From Vibrio harveyi NBRC 15634 = ATCC 14126 = KCTC 12724 (lineage in GTDB: Bacteria > Pseudomonadota > Gammaproteobacteria > Enterobacterales > Vibrionaceae): a DNA stretch of 64,000 bases. The first letter of the stretch is position 1. Each line of letters starts with the position of its first letter. Positions 46,568-55,426 of this stretch are shown here, piece after piece. The DNA lies in contig NZ_BCUF01000022.1 of the NCBI RefSeq assembly GCF_001591145.1, forward strand, positions 1 to 64,000. The letters run 5' to 3'. The notes under the pieces were generated by a model. That model was given only the letters and a program-made list of their open reading frames with translations, did no database searches and was not told the DNA's origin. Position numbers and translations under genes: made by a program.

Positions 46568-47101
46568 ATGGCAAGTGTAGGTATCTTCTTCGGTAGCGAC
46601 ACAGGTAATACTGAAGCCGTTGCAAAGATGATTCAAAAGCAACTAGGTAAACAACTAGTTCACGTTCAAGACATCGCAAAAAGCAGCAAAGAAGACATTG
46701 ATAACTTTGATCTTCTGCTTCTAGGTATTCCGACTTGGTACTACGGCGAAGCACAATGTGACTGGGATGACTTCTTCCCTGAACTTGAGCAAATCGACTT
46801 CTCGACAAAGCTAGTTGCTATCTTCGGTTGTGGTGACCAAGAAGATTACGCAGAGTACTTCTGTGATGCAATGGGTACAGTACGTGATATCGTTGAAGCG
46901 AAAGGTGGTACTATTCTGGGTCACACTTCAACTGAAGGTTACGAGTTCGAAGCATCTAAAGCACTTGTAGAAGGTGATGATAGCCAGTTTGTAGGTCTAT
47001 GTATCGATGAAGACCGTCAACCAGAACTTACTGATGAACGTGTTGAAAACTGGGTTAAGCAAATCTACGAAGAGATGTGCCTAGCTGAGCTTGAAGGCTA
47101 A
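46568..47101 (+). CDS. fldA: Long-chain flavodoxin FldA
   Basis: FMN-binding electron carrier, 177 aa. The phosphate-binding loop IFFGSDTGNTEAVAK (residues 6-19) and the two isoalloxazine-stacking stretches, PTWYYGEAQCDWDDF and GCGDQEDYAEYFCDA, place it in the long-chain group. The last helix QIYEEMCLAELEG is complete. Upstream of fur with one converging gene between them. Flavodoxin replaces ferredoxin under iron limitation, which suits the neighbourhood. Confidence 0.97.
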   Translation: MASVGIFFGSDTGNTEAVAKMIQKQLGKQLVHVQDIAKSSKEDIDNFDLLLLGIPTWYYGEAQCDWDDFFPELEQIDFSTKLVAIFGCGDQEDYAEYFCDAMGTVRDIVEAKGGTILGHTSTEGYEFEASKALVEGDDSQFVGLCIDEDRQPELTDERVENWVKQIYEEMCLAELEG

Positions 47102-47116
47102 TTAAAAGCATTCATT

Positions 47117-47148
47117 AAAAAGACCTCCACTCTGGAGGTCTTTTTGTA
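47117..47148. terminator. Bidirectional terminator between fldA and the DUF4442 gene
   Basis: AAAAAGACCTCCA/TGGAGGTCTTTTT perfect 13-bp stem with CTC loop (47117-47129, 47133-47145). Confidence 0.88.
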
Positions 47149-47156
47149 TGTGGTAA

Positions 47157-47660
47157 TCAAGATACCTCAGTAGCAATTTCTTCTTCGCGGAATTGTGGTT
47201 TCTTGCGTACATACAATTTGCGCTGAACTTCAGAGACCACATTGCCTTCCTTATCTTTGACGTGGGTAATAAACTCAGGGAAACATTTTTCTCCATTGCG
47301 CGTCATCTGATAGATGTCGTCCAGCATTCCTTCCGTCACCTCAAATTCAGCAAACAAATCACTTTGTCCTGGCTTGATAAAGTTGATGCTCGCCTCTTTG
47401 TCCCATACATAATATTCTTCACGTAGAATACCCATGAGCATCAGCGAGTAGATAGGATCCGTCAGGGAAAAAATGCTCCCTCCATATTGAGTGCGATTGG
47501 CGTTTTTATTCCACCATCTCAACTTCAAACGTACTTTAACCGTTCGAAAGTCTTCAGAAATATGTAAGATTTTAATACCCGCCCCCCAAAATGGCGGCCA
47601 AATATTGAGCGCAAATTTCACAATTCCCGGTTTATATATCTTAGCAAGTCGCTTATTCAT
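47157..47660 (-). CDS. DUF4442 hotdog-fold protein
   Basis: 167-aa protein resembling DUF4442, a hotdog-fold family related to acyl-CoA thioesterases and PaaI. Visible are WWNKNANRTQYGGSIFSLTDPIYSLMLMG, which has the hotdog helix with a potential catalytic Asn/Asp, and DLFAEFEVTEGMLDDI. Activity is not established. ATG at 47660. It runs opposite to fldA and divergent from fur, so it shares the fur promoter region. Confidence 0.82.
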   Translation of the reverse strand: MNKRLAKIYKPGIVKFALNIWPPFWGAGIKILHISEDFRTVKVRLKLRWWNKNANRTQYGGSIFSLTDPIYSLMLMGILREEYYVWDKEASINFIKPGQSDLFAEFEVTEGMLDDIYQMTRNGEKCFPEFITHVKDKEGNVVSEVQRKLYVRKKPQFREEEIATEVS

Positions 47661-47859
47661 AACTTTCCATGTCTTTGCGATTCTGATGTTATCAATTTGT
47701 AACTGGTCTGATCTGTAATATAATCGACCTGTTTCTAATTTACAAAAAGAATCTATTAACCCTTTGAAGTTCGTGGTTTAATGTTTCGAACGCTTCGCCT
47801 ATAATGGTAGGAATATTGAATTCTGTTAAATCGCTGCAGATGATCCAACGGGAAAGTAT

Positions 47860-48309
47860 ATGTCAGACAATAATCAGGCGCTGAAGGATGCGGGCTTAAA
47901 AGTAACCCTTCCGAGGCTAAAAATTCTAGAAGTACTTCAGCAGCCAGACTGCCAGCACATCAGTGCTGAAGATTTGTACAAAAAGCTGATTGATCTCGGT
48001 GAAGAGATTGGTCTTGCAACCGTTTATCGTGTACTCAACCAATTCGATGATGCTGGTATTGTAACTCGTCACCACTTTGAGGGCGGCAAATCAGTTTTTG
48101 AATTATCAACGCAACACCACCACGACCACCTTGTTTGTCTGGATTGTGGTGAAGTTATTGAATTTTCTGACGATGTTATTGAGCAACGTCAAAAAGAAAT
48201 CGCCGCTAAGTACAACGTGACGTTGACTAACCACAGCTTATACCTATACGGCAAATGCAGCGACGGTTCTTGCAAAGATAATCCAGACGCACACAAACCT
48301 GTAAAATAA
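47860..48309 (+). CDS. fur: Ferric uptake regulator Fur
   Basis: Iron-responsive repressor of 149 aa. The N-terminal winged helix spans residues 1-82 (LKVTLPRLKILEVLQ, HISAEDLYKKL, ATVYRVLNQFDDAGIV). Metal sites are visible: the THHHDH cluster near 87-91, CLDCGEVIEF with the structural CxxC pair and the C-terminal GKCSDGSC. It should control feoABC at the box described here. Monocistronic with its own terminator. Confidence 0.97.
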   Translation: MSDNNQALKDAGLKVTLPRLKILEVLQQPDCQHISAEDLYKKLIDLGEEIGLATVYRVLNQFDDAGIVTRHHFEGGKSVFELSTQHHHDHLVCLDCGEVIEFSDDVIEQRQKEIAAKYNVTLTNHSLYLYGKCSDGSCKDNPDAHKPVK

Positions 48310-48339
48310 GAAGTATTTCTTTTTATTGATAAACATAGT

Positions 48340-48369
48340 AAAACGTCAGCTAAGGCTGACGTTTTTTTA
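48340..48369 (+). terminator. Terminator of fur
   Basis: AAAACGTCAGC, loop TAAG, GCTGACGTTTTTTT. It ends just before the RBS (GGAG) of the pilin gene. Confidence 0.88.
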
Positions 48370-48381
48370 TGGAGAAGAGCA

Positions 48382-48969
48382 ATGAAGAGAAGGAACCCTC
48401 AAGGCTTTACCCTACTAGAACTTATCATTGCGATCGTCATTCTCGGCATCCTAGCTGTTGTTGCAGCTCCCCGTTTTTTAAACCTCCAAGACGATGCGTA
48501 TCAAGCAAAAATGGAATCCATCGCTGACCAATTCGAAACAGGCGTGCGATTTACCCAAAGCCAATGGTTAGTCAATGGTGGAACACAGGAAGCTCAAACA
48601 GATATCGATGGATATGGTGGTGGCGAACTGGATGTAAATGAGTTTGGCTTTCCGCTTGGCACTAACAAGGGCAACAGAAATGGCGTGATTGGCAACCCGT
48701 ATAACATAGGACAAGGGAATGCTGGTTGTATTGCCGTGTGGCAAGCTTTACTCGGCAACGAATACTCTCTATCAAATAATCGTAACGCGAACGATAGGTT
48801 TGATTTTATTACCCGACGAGTCCAAGACAAAGAATCCCACCAATCTGTTTGTTATTATACCTTTACTAAAAAAGGTTACGATCGCAATCCTGATAACTCT
48901 AGCTTCGTCATATGGTATGACTCAAAAACAGGCAGCGTCACGACATCAAAACCAACTAGATTGGAATAA
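48382..48969 (+). CDS. Type IV pilin-like (MSHA-type) minor pilin
   Basis: 195-aa protein with a short leader and a class III prepilin cleavage site: MKRRNPQG then [17 protein letters not shown], with Glu at mature position 5. After the hydrophobic helix comes [15 protein letters not shown], as in MSHA pilins, and a disulfide-capable C-terminal part (Cys in AGCIAVW and SVCYYTF). No other pilus gene is within the window; it stands alone between fur and glnS. Assembly could depend on the MSHA machinery elsewhere, which is inference. Twelve bases separate its start from the fur terminator, so its promoter must overlap the end of fur or it relies on read-through. Confidence 0.87.
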   Translation: MKRRNPQGFTLLELIIAIVILGILAVVAAPRFLNLQDDAYQAKMESIADQFETGVRFTQSQWLVNGGTQEAQTDIDGYGGGELDVNEFGFPLGTNKGNRNGVIGNPYNIGQGNAGCIAVWQALLGNEYSLSNNRNANDRFDFITRRVQDKESHQSVCYYTFTKKGYDRNPDNSSFVIWYDSKTGSVTTSKPTRLE

Positions 48970-48974
48970 CAAAC

Positions 48975-49005
48975 AAAAATGCCAGCAATGATGCTGGCAT
49001 TTTTA
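48975..49005. terminator. Bidirectional terminator between the pilin gene and glnS
   Basis: AAAAATGCCAGC, loop AATGAT, GCTGGCATTTTT. Similar stem sequence to the fadD terminator. Confidence 0.85.
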
Positions 49006-49022
49006 TTAGCGAAGGATTGAGA

Positions 49023-50693
49023 TTATTGGTTCTCGATTTTCGCCCAAGTATCACGTAGACCAACCGTACGGTTGAATACTAGGTTCTCTGCTGAAGAGTC
49101 TTTTGAATCTGCACAGAAGTAACCCATACGCTCAAACTGATAACCTGTTTCCGCTTCTGCGTTTACTAGGCTTGGCTCAACAAAACCGTTTAGAACCACT
49201 AGTGATTCTGGGTTGATTGTCGCAGCAAAGTCATCCGCAGCCGCTGGGTTTGGTACTGTGAACAAACGATCGTACATGCGGATTTCTGCAGGCAATGCTT
49301 TGTCTGCTGATACCCAGTGAATTACGCCTTTCACTTTACGGCCATCTGCAGGGTTCTTACCTAGCGTTTCAGCATCGTAAGTACAGAAGATTGTCGTGAT
49401 GTTACCTTCTGCGTCTTTTTCGATGCGTTCAGCCTTGATCACGTATGCGCCACGTAGACGAACTTCTTTACCTAGAACAAGACGCTTGTATTTCTTGTTT
49501 GCTTCTTCACGGAAGTCTTCGCGCTCGATCCAAACTTCACGAGTGAATGGCACTTCACGCTCACCCATCTCAGGTTTGTTTGGATGGTTAGCAACAGTCA
49601 GCGTCTCTACCGCGCCTGCTTCGAAGTTCTCGATAACGATCTTAACTGGATCTAGAACAGCCATCGCACGTGGTGCGTTTTCGTTTAGATCGTCACGAAT
49701 ACAAGATTCTAGTGAACCGAACTCAATCATGTTCTCTTGCTTCGTTACGCCGATGCGCTTACAGAATTCACGAATAGATGCTGATGTGAAGCCACGACGA
49801 CGCAAACCAGACACTGTAGGCATACGTGGGTCGTCCCAACCATCAACCAATTTCTCAGTCACTAGTTGGTTTAGCTTACGCTTAGACATCACTGTGTATT
49901 CAAGGTTTAGGCGGCTGAATTCGTACTGGTGTGGACGACAATCAATCGTGATGTTGTCTAAAACCCAGTCGTACAGACGACGGTTATCCATGAACTCTAG
50001 AGTACAAATAGAGTGCGTAATGCCCTCTAGCGCATCAGAGATACAGTGAGTGAAGTCGTACATTGGGTAAATGCACCACTTATCACCAGTCTGGTGGTGA
50101 GTCGCAAAACGTACACGGTAGATAACTGGATCACGCATTACCATGAATGAAGAACCCATATCGATCTTCGCACGTAAACACGCTTTACCTTCTTCGAACT
50201 CACCTGCACGCATTTTTTCAAATAGCGCTAGGTTTTCTTCGATTGGACGATCACGGTATGGGCTTGGTTTACCCGGAGCCGTTAGCGTACCGCGGTATTC
50301 ACGAATCTGCTCAGGACTTAGCTCATCAACGTACGCTAAGCCTTTATTAATCAATTCAATTGCATATTCGTAAAGCTTGTCGAAGTAGTTTGATGAGTAA
50401 CATACTTCACCATCCCACTCGAAGCCCAACCAGTTTACATCTTTCTTGATAGACTCAACGTATTCGATGTCTTCTTTTTCAGGGTTTGTATCGTCGAAAC
50501 GTAAGTTACATTGGCCCTGGTAGTCCTGAGCAATACCGAAGTTCAAACAGATAGACTTAGCATGACCGATATGCAGGTAGCCATTTGGCTCCGGCGGGAA
50601 TCGAGTATGCACGCTAGTGTGTTTACCATCCGCTAGATCTTTATCAATGATCTGGCGAATAAAGTTTGATGGACGAGCATCAGCTTCACTCAT
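49023..50693 (-). CDS. glnS: Glutaminyl-tRNA synthetase
   Basis: Class I synthetase charging tRNA-Gln, 556 aa (E. coli 554). HIGH motif in [17 protein letters not shown] (around residue 33) and KMSKS-type [11 protein letters not shown] (around 268) are intact, as is the C-terminal beta-barrel anticodon domain ending [10 protein letters not shown]. Its presence means direct glutaminylation. Monocistronic. Confidence 0.98.
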   Translation of the reverse strand: MSEADARPSNFIRQIIDKDLADGKHTSVHTRFPPEPNGYLHIGHAKSICLNFGIAQDYQGQCNLRFDDTNPEKEDIEYVESIKKDVNWLGFEWDGEVCYSSNYFDKLYEYAIELINKGLAYVDELSPEQIREYRGTLTAPGKPSPYRDRPIEENLALFEKMRAGEFEEGKACLRAKIDMGSSFMVMRDPVIYRVRFATHHQTGDKWCIYPMYDFTHCISDALEGITHSICTLEFMDNRRLYDWVLDNITIDCRPHQYEFSRLNLEYTVMSKRKLNQLVTEKLVDGWDDPRMPTVSGLRRRGFTSASIREFCKRIGVTKQENMIEFGSLESCIRDDLNENAPRAMAVLDPVKIVIENFEAGAVETLTVANHPNKPEMGEREVPFTREVWIEREDFREEANKKYKRLVLGKEVRLRGAYVIKAERIEKDAEGNITTIFCTYDAETLGKNPADGRKVKGVIHWVSADKALPAEIRMYDRLFTVPNPAAADDFAATINPESLVVLNGFVEPSLVNAEAETGYQFERMGYFCADSKDSSAENLVFNRTVGLRDTWAKIENQ

Positions 50694-50877
50694 CTATAGC
50701 ACCTCAAAAATATTAGTATTGTCAGAGAAAACAGTACTCCGTAGCCTTACTCGGTTTACAGAGTGCATTGTTCCTAATGATCCACAATTCTTAGCGATTA
50801 GACAACAAGAACCGTCGTTAAAACGGGAATATTTCTGTTCTTCGCTTGAAAGCGCAGCATATTAAATCCGTATAAAC

Positions 50878-50905
50878 AAAAAAAGACCTCCCGAAGGAGG
50901 TCTTT
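50878..50905 (-). terminator. Terminator of nagE
   Basis: AAAGACCTCC-CGAA-GGAGGTCTTT stem with a T-run on the minus strand. Confidence 0.85.
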
Positions 50906-50927
50906 ATAGAGAGTCATTAAGATGTAA

Positions 50928-52502
50928 TTAAGGAAGTTTTACATCTGATAGGTCTTCACCTGCACCGATTGCTTTCATTTCACCAGCAACGATTTCTGCA
51001 AGAGGACCAAGGATAACTTGAAGGTTGTTTTCGCCTAGCTTAACAACACCTTTCGCGCCTAATTTCTTAAGTACTGCTTCGTCTGCAACAGAGCGATCCT
51101 TAAGTGTTAGACGTAGACGAGTGATACACGCGTCGATTGAAGTTAGGTTGTCGTGACCACCTAGCGCTTTTAGGTATTGGCGAGCTAGGTCACCTTTTGC
51201 TGCATCACCAGCAGGAGCTGCAGATGTTTCATCTTCGTCATCTTCACGACCTGGCGATTTCAGGTTGAAAGCGCGGATTGCGAAGCTGAATGTGAAGAAG
51301 TATAGAGCACCGAAAGCCAAACCTAGAGCAAGTAGTACTAGAGGCTTAGTTGCTAGACCGTAGTTCAGTACGAAGTCGATTAGACCTGCAGAGAAACCAA
51401 AGCCGTGTAGCGTGCCAAGCATGTTTGCAAGTACTAGAGATAGACCTGTAAATACAGCGTGGATAGCGTATAGAGCAGGAGCTAGGAACACGAACATGAA
51501 CTCTAGAGGTTCAGTGATACCTGTTAGGAATGAACAGAATGCTACTGAGAATAGTGCACCACCAACTTGGCTGCGCTTCTCAACCGGAGCTGCCAGGTAC
51601 ATAGCAAGTGCTGCACCAGGTAGACCGAACATCATTACAGGGAAGAAACCGTTCATGAATACACCAGCGCTCTTATCGCCGCCGAAGAAGCGGTGTAGGT
51701 CACCAGATTTCAGAGTTTCAGTTACTTCTTTAACTGTTGCTGTGATTTCTGGAGTTACAGAGTTAGCGAATTCGAATGTGTGAGTTTGACCAGCAACAAG
51801 AGTCTTAGCTAGAGCTGGGTCAACACAAAGCTGTTGTAGAGCAGGAAGCGCTTGACCCGCCGCTGTTGCGCCAGATACTAGAACTTCTTGACACGTACCC
51901 ATACCGAACCAGAAGTACGAGTTTAGTACGTGGTGTAGACCTACAGGGATTAGTGCACGGTTAAGCGTACCGTATACGAATTGACCGATAGCACCAGAAG
52001 TAGAAACTGCGTGCGCTAACGCGTCAAGACCGCCTTGGATTGTTGGCCATACAACACCAGCAATTGCACCAGCAACTAGCGAGAATAGACCCGCCATGAT
52101 TGGTACTAGACGTTTGCCAGAGAAGAATGCCAACCACTCAGGTAGACGAGTAGCGTGGAAAGCGTTGTAAGAGTGACCAGCGATGATACCTGCAATGATA
52201 CCGCCGAAGAATGACATGTTAACGCTTGCATCGATCGTTGCTGCTGTCGCAGTAAGAACGAAGTAAGCAACTGCACCAGCTAGACCTGCAGCACCTTGAC
52301 CGTCTTTAGAAAGACCAATCGCGATACCTAGACCGAATAGTAGTGGAAGTTGACTAAAGATTGCATTACCAGCAGATGCCATAAACGCAATATCTAAAAG
52401 GTCAGGCTGACCCAAACGTAGTAAAAGCGCTGCAACTGGAAGCGTTGCGATAGGAAGCATAAGAGCTTTACCTAACTTCTGCGCGTATCCAAGAATATTC
52501 AC
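50928..52502 (-). CDS. nagE: GlcNAc-specific PTS enzyme IICB
   Basis: Imports and phosphorylates N-acetylglucosamine. 524 aa: the membrane IIC domain is residues 1 to about 385, a linker with acidic and Ala-rich sequence follows (about 400-425), and the IIB domain carries the phosphocysteine in SIDACITRLRLTLKD (about 460). It lacks the fused IIA domain of E. coli NagE (648 aa), so the phosphate must come from a separate IIA, in Vibrio most likely Crr (IIA-Glc). Start is GTG at 52502 with GGGGGA eight bases upstream. Divergent from nagAC. Confidence 0.95.
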   Translation of the reverse strand: MNILGYAQKLGKALMLPIATLPVAALLLRLGQPDLLDIAFMASAGNAIFSQLPLLFGLGIAIGLSKDGQGAAGLAGAVAYFVLTATAATIDASVNMSFFGGIIAGIIAGHSYNAFHATRLPEWLAFFSGKRLVPIMAGLFSLVAGAIAGVVWPTIQGGLDALAHAVSTSGAIGQFVYGTLNRALIPVGLHHVLNSYFWFGMGTCQEVLVSGATAAGQALPALQQLCVDPALAKTLVAGQTHTFEFANSVTPEITATVKEVTETLKSGDLHRFFGGDKSAGVFMNGFFPVMMFGLPGAALAMYLAAPVEKRSQVGGALFSVAFCSFLTGITEPLEFMFVFLAPALYAIHAVFTGLSLVLANMLGTLHGFGFSAGLIDFVLNYGLATKPLVLLALGLAFGALYFFTFSFAIRAFNLKSPGREDDEDETSAAPAGDAAKGDLARQYLKALGGHDNLTSIDACITRLRLTLKDRSVADEAVLKKLGAKGVVKLGENNLQVILGPLAEIVAGEMKAIGAGEDLSDVKLP

Positions 52503-52618
52503 CTTAAGTTCCCCCTATAGGATTTTATGTTTTGTTGAATGACTTATTTCAGTCGTTCAATTTAGTCGCTATCAGTTTATGATATTAATTTTGCTCCGCA
52601 AATTAAAACCTCATTGTT

Positions 52619-52634
52619 TGTGATCATAATCACC
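52619..52634. promoter_or_regulatory. CRP-like site upstream of nagE
   Basis: TGTGATCATAATCACC: half-sites TGTGA and TCACC around a 6-bp spacer. It is 117-132 bp upstream of the nagE GTG. CRP control is known for nag genes in E. coli and fits here. Confidence 0.6.
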
Positions 52635-52885
52635 AGAAATTGGTCATTCAGAAGGTTTTTGCTAGCGAGATCATAAAACTTATTTTATTATACGAAAAAA
52701 TGGCGTTTTAGAGATAAGATTCTCGTACTTTATGCAAGACAGAATCAGTGTTATTTTGGTATCTCTACAGATGATTCGCAGTAACTTCGCTCTGGAAAAC
52801 AATCATAAAAACTAATTCATTTATTATTTTTCAGTTAGTTACTCTGATAATGACATCGATAAAACGCGACTTGCTGTATGTGACT

Positions 52886-52951
52886 CGTTATCTAATTCAG
52901 TGATACAAACTAAGTACCAGCCTGACTCATAGAGTCACCAGTTAGATAACG
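52886..52951 (+). other. Long stem-loop in the nagA leader
   Basis: CGTTATCTAA (52886-52895) pairs perfectly with TTAGATAACG (52942-52951). The stem extends after a small bulge with GTGA/TCAC, and the loop itself holds GACTC-ATA-GAGTC (52924-52936). It ends 40 bp before the nagA ATG. It may be an operator pair or an mRNA leader structure. Confidence 0.6.
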
Positions 52952-52991
52952 GGACAGAAAATGAATTCTCATCTATAAGGACTAGCTGACT

Positions 52992-54128
52992 ATGTACGCG
53001 CTAAGTAACTGTAAAATCTATACCGGTAGTGATGTTCTTACCGATCATGCTGTCATCATCGACAATGACCAGATTCAATCAGTTGTACCAGTGACTCAAC
53101 TACCAGAAGGTATTGAAGTAAAAGACCTGGACGGTGCTAATCTAAGCCCTGGTTTTATCGACCTACAGCTAAATGGCTGTGGTGGTGTGATGCTTAACGA
53201 CGAAATCACACCAGAAACAATGCAGATCATGCATGAAGCTAACCTAAAGTCGGGTTGTACAAGCTTCCTACCTACCCTAATCACATCTTCAGACGAAGAT
53301 ATGCGTGCTGCTATCACTGCTGCTCGCGAGTACCACAACAAATACCAAAACCAATCGCTAGGTCTGCATCTTGAAGGTCCGTACCTTAACGTAGCGAAAA
53401 AAGGTATTCATAGCGTTGACTTCATCCGCCCTTCTGATGACGGTATGATCGATCTAATCTGTGCTAACGCAGACATCATCGCGAAAGTAACGCTTGCACC
53501 AGAACAAAATGATCCTGAGCACATTGCACGCTTGAAAGCAGCTGGCATTGTTGTTTCTATCGGTCACACGAATGCAACTTATGCAGAAGCTCGCCAAGGT
53601 TTCGATGCAGGCATCACATTCGCAACTCACCTATTCAACGCGATGACACCGATGGTTGGTCGTGAACCAGGCGTAGTTGGTGCGATTTATGACACCCCTG
53701 AAGTCTACGCTGGTATCATCGCTGATGGTTTTCACGTTGATTACGCAAACATCCGAATCGCTCATAAAATCAAAGGCGAAAAGCTTGTTTTGGTGACGGA
53801 TGCCACAGCTCCAGCAGGTGCTAACATTGATCACTTTATTTTTGTCGGTAAGAAAGTATATTACCGAGATGGTAAGTGTGTTGATGAAAATGGCACACTA
53901 GGCGGCTCAGCTCTGACTATGATTGAAGCAGTTCAGAATTCAGTTGAGCACGCAGGCATCGCTTTAGAAGAAGCTCTACGAATGGCTACGCTTTACCCAG
54001 CAACCGCAATCGGTGTTGAGGAGCGTCTTGGCCGAGTTCGAAAAGGAATGGTAGCTAACCTGACCATTTTCGATCGTGACTTCAATGTAAAAGCGACGGT
54101 TGTTAACGGACAATACGAGCAAAATTAA
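52992..54128 (+). CDS. nagA: N-acetylglucosamine-6-phosphate deacetylase
   Basis: Converts GlcNAc-6-P to glucosamine-6-P and acetate in chitin and amino-sugar use. 378 aa, typical. The amidohydrolase fold is marked by [12 protein letters not shown], the metal/substrate [18 protein letters not shown] (His), THLFNAM (His), and the catalytic Asp in [11 protein letters not shown]. Divergent from nagE and 2 bp before nagC, so nagAC form an operon. nagB is not in the window. Confidence 0.97.
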   Translation: MYALSNCKIYTGSDVLTDHAVIIDNDQIQSVVPVTQLPEGIEVKDLDGANLSPGFIDLQLNGCGGVMLNDEITPETMQIMHEANLKSGCTSFLPTLITSSDEDMRAAITAAREYHNKYQNQSLGLHLEGPYLNVAKKGIHSVDFIRPSDDGMIDLICANADIIAKVTLAPEQNDPEHIARLKAAGIVVSIGHTNATYAEARQGFDAGITFATHLFNAMTPMVGREPGVVGAIYDTPEVYAGIIADGFHVDYANIRIAHKIKGEKLVLVTDATAPAGANIDHFIFVGKKVYYRDGKCVDENGTLGGSALTMIEAVQNSVEHAGIALEEALRMATLYPATAIGVEERLGRVRKGMVANLTIFDRDFNVKATVVNGQYEQN

Positions 54129-54130
54129 GC

Positions 54131-55345
54131 ATGAATGGCGGACAGATTGGTAATGTAGATTTAGTAAAACAGCTTAACAGTGCTGCGGTATACAGGCTGA
54201 TTGACCAACAAGGTCCAATCTCCCGTATTCAAGTCGCGGATGTTAGTCAGCTCGCACCAGCGAGTGTTACCAAAATAACCCGCCAACTATTAGAGCGCGG
54301 CTTGATCAAAGAAGTCGCGCAACAAGCTTCTACCGGTGGTCGTCGAGCCATCTCGTTGACCACTGAAGTAAAACCTTTTCACTCTATCGCTGTACGATTA
54401 GGTCGTGACTATGTGCAATTCTGTTTGTACGACCTAGGCGGAACGGCACTTGCAGAAGACCAGCACGAACTTCACTATACCAATCAAGCAGATCTTATCG
54501 CAGGTTTGATTGACTTGCTAAAGGACTTCGTGAGTCGCTGCCAAGATAAAATTGACCAACTGATTGCTATCGGTATTACACTGCCTGGTTTGGTGAACCC
54601 AACCACAGGCGTAGTGGAATACATGCCGAATACAGACATCGATAACCTTGCACTGGGTGAAATCATCCGTGAAAAGTTCAATACCGCTTGTTTTGTCGGT
54701 AACGATGTTCGTGGTATGGCATTGGCTGAACATTACTTTGGTGCAAGCCAAGATTGCCAAGACTCAATTCTTGTCAGTGTTCACCGTGGTACTGGTGCCG
54801 GCATCATTGTTAATGGTCAAGTATTCCTTGGCTTCAACCGTAACGTCGGTGAAATTGGTCACATCCAAATCGACCCACTTGGCGAGCAATGCCAATGTGG
54901 CAACTTTGGCTGTCTAGAAACGGTTGCAGCAAACCCAGCAATCGTACAACGCGTTAAAAAGCTTATTGCACAGGGCTATGAGTCAAGCCTTACTCAACTA
55001 GAGCACATCACAATCGATGACGTTTGTACTCATGCGATGAACGGCGATGAACTTGCTAAGCAAAGCTTAGTGCGCGTAGGCAACCAACTTGGTAAAGCTA
55101 TCGCAATTACGATTAACTTGTTTAACCCACAAAAAATCGTCATTGCCGGTGACATTACGGCGGCTGAAGAAATTGTTTTCCCAGCAATCCAGCGCAATGT
55201 TGAAAACCAATCTTTGAAGACTTTCCATAACGAACTTCCGATTGTTGCTTCTCATATTGATAAGCAACCAACAATGGGCGCATTCGCAATGATAAAGCGC
55301 GCCATGTTGAACGGAGTTTTGTTACAAAAGTTACTAGAAGACTAA
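54131..55345 (+). CDS. nagC: NagC repressor (ROK family)
   Basis: Transcriptional repressor of GlcNAc and chitin genes, inactivated by GlcNAc-6-P. 404 aa, the usual length. N-terminal winged helix (residues about 16-70: QGPISRIQVADVSQLAPASVTKITRQL). The ROK domain has DGxG-type CFVGNDVRGMALAEH, the GTGAGII loop and the zinc signature GHIQIDPLGEQCQCGNFGCLE. It follows nagA directly and probably regulates both nagE and nagAC. Confidence 0.96.
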   Translation: MNGGQIGNVDLVKQLNSAAVYRLIDQQGPISRIQVADVSQLAPASVTKITRQLLERGLIKEVAQQASTGGRRAISLTTEVKPFHSIAVRLGRDYVQFCLYDLGGTALAEDQHELHYTNQADLIAGLIDLLKDFVSRCQDKIDQLIAIGITLPGLVNPTTGVVEYMPNTDIDNLALGEIIREKFNTACFVGNDVRGMALAEHYFGASQDCQDSILVSVHRGTGAGIIVNGQVFLGFNRNVGEIGHIQIDPLGEQCQCGNFGCLETVAANPAIVQRVKKLIAQGYESSLTQLEHITIDDVCTHAMNGDELAKQSLVRVGNQLGKAIAITINLFNPQKIVIAGDITAAEEIVFPAIQRNVENQSLKTFHNELPIVASHIDKQPTMGAFAMIKRAMLNGVLLQKLLED

Positions 55346-55373
55346 GTTTATACAACCAATTGAGTTACAATCT

Positions 55374-55401
55374 CGGGCTGTGGTTTCACAGCCCGTTTTT
55401 G
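55374..55401 (+). terminator. Terminator of nagAC
   Basis: CGGGCTGTG-GTTT-CACAGCCCG stem followed by TTTTTG. Confidence 0.88.
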
Positions 55402-55426
55402 TATATCAGGAATATAGCTCAATAGT

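Larger units (their letters stand above)
52503..52991. other. Divergent nagE-nagA regulatory region
   Basis: 489 bp, AT-rich, no gene. It contains a CRP-like site (52619-52634), AT-rich stretches that could hold NagC operators (for example around 52680-52702; too weak to call), and a strong stem-loop near nagA (52886-52951). Confidence 0.75.

Noticed and set aside
49396..50049. 217-codon open frame opposite glnS
   Set aside because: Serine/arginine-rich shadow of a core gene with conserved motifs in the other strand.
52680..52702. NagC operator
   Set aside because: TTATTTT and AAAAAAT are present but the symmetry and spacing do not convincingly match the NagC consensus, and the region is AT-rich enough for chance.
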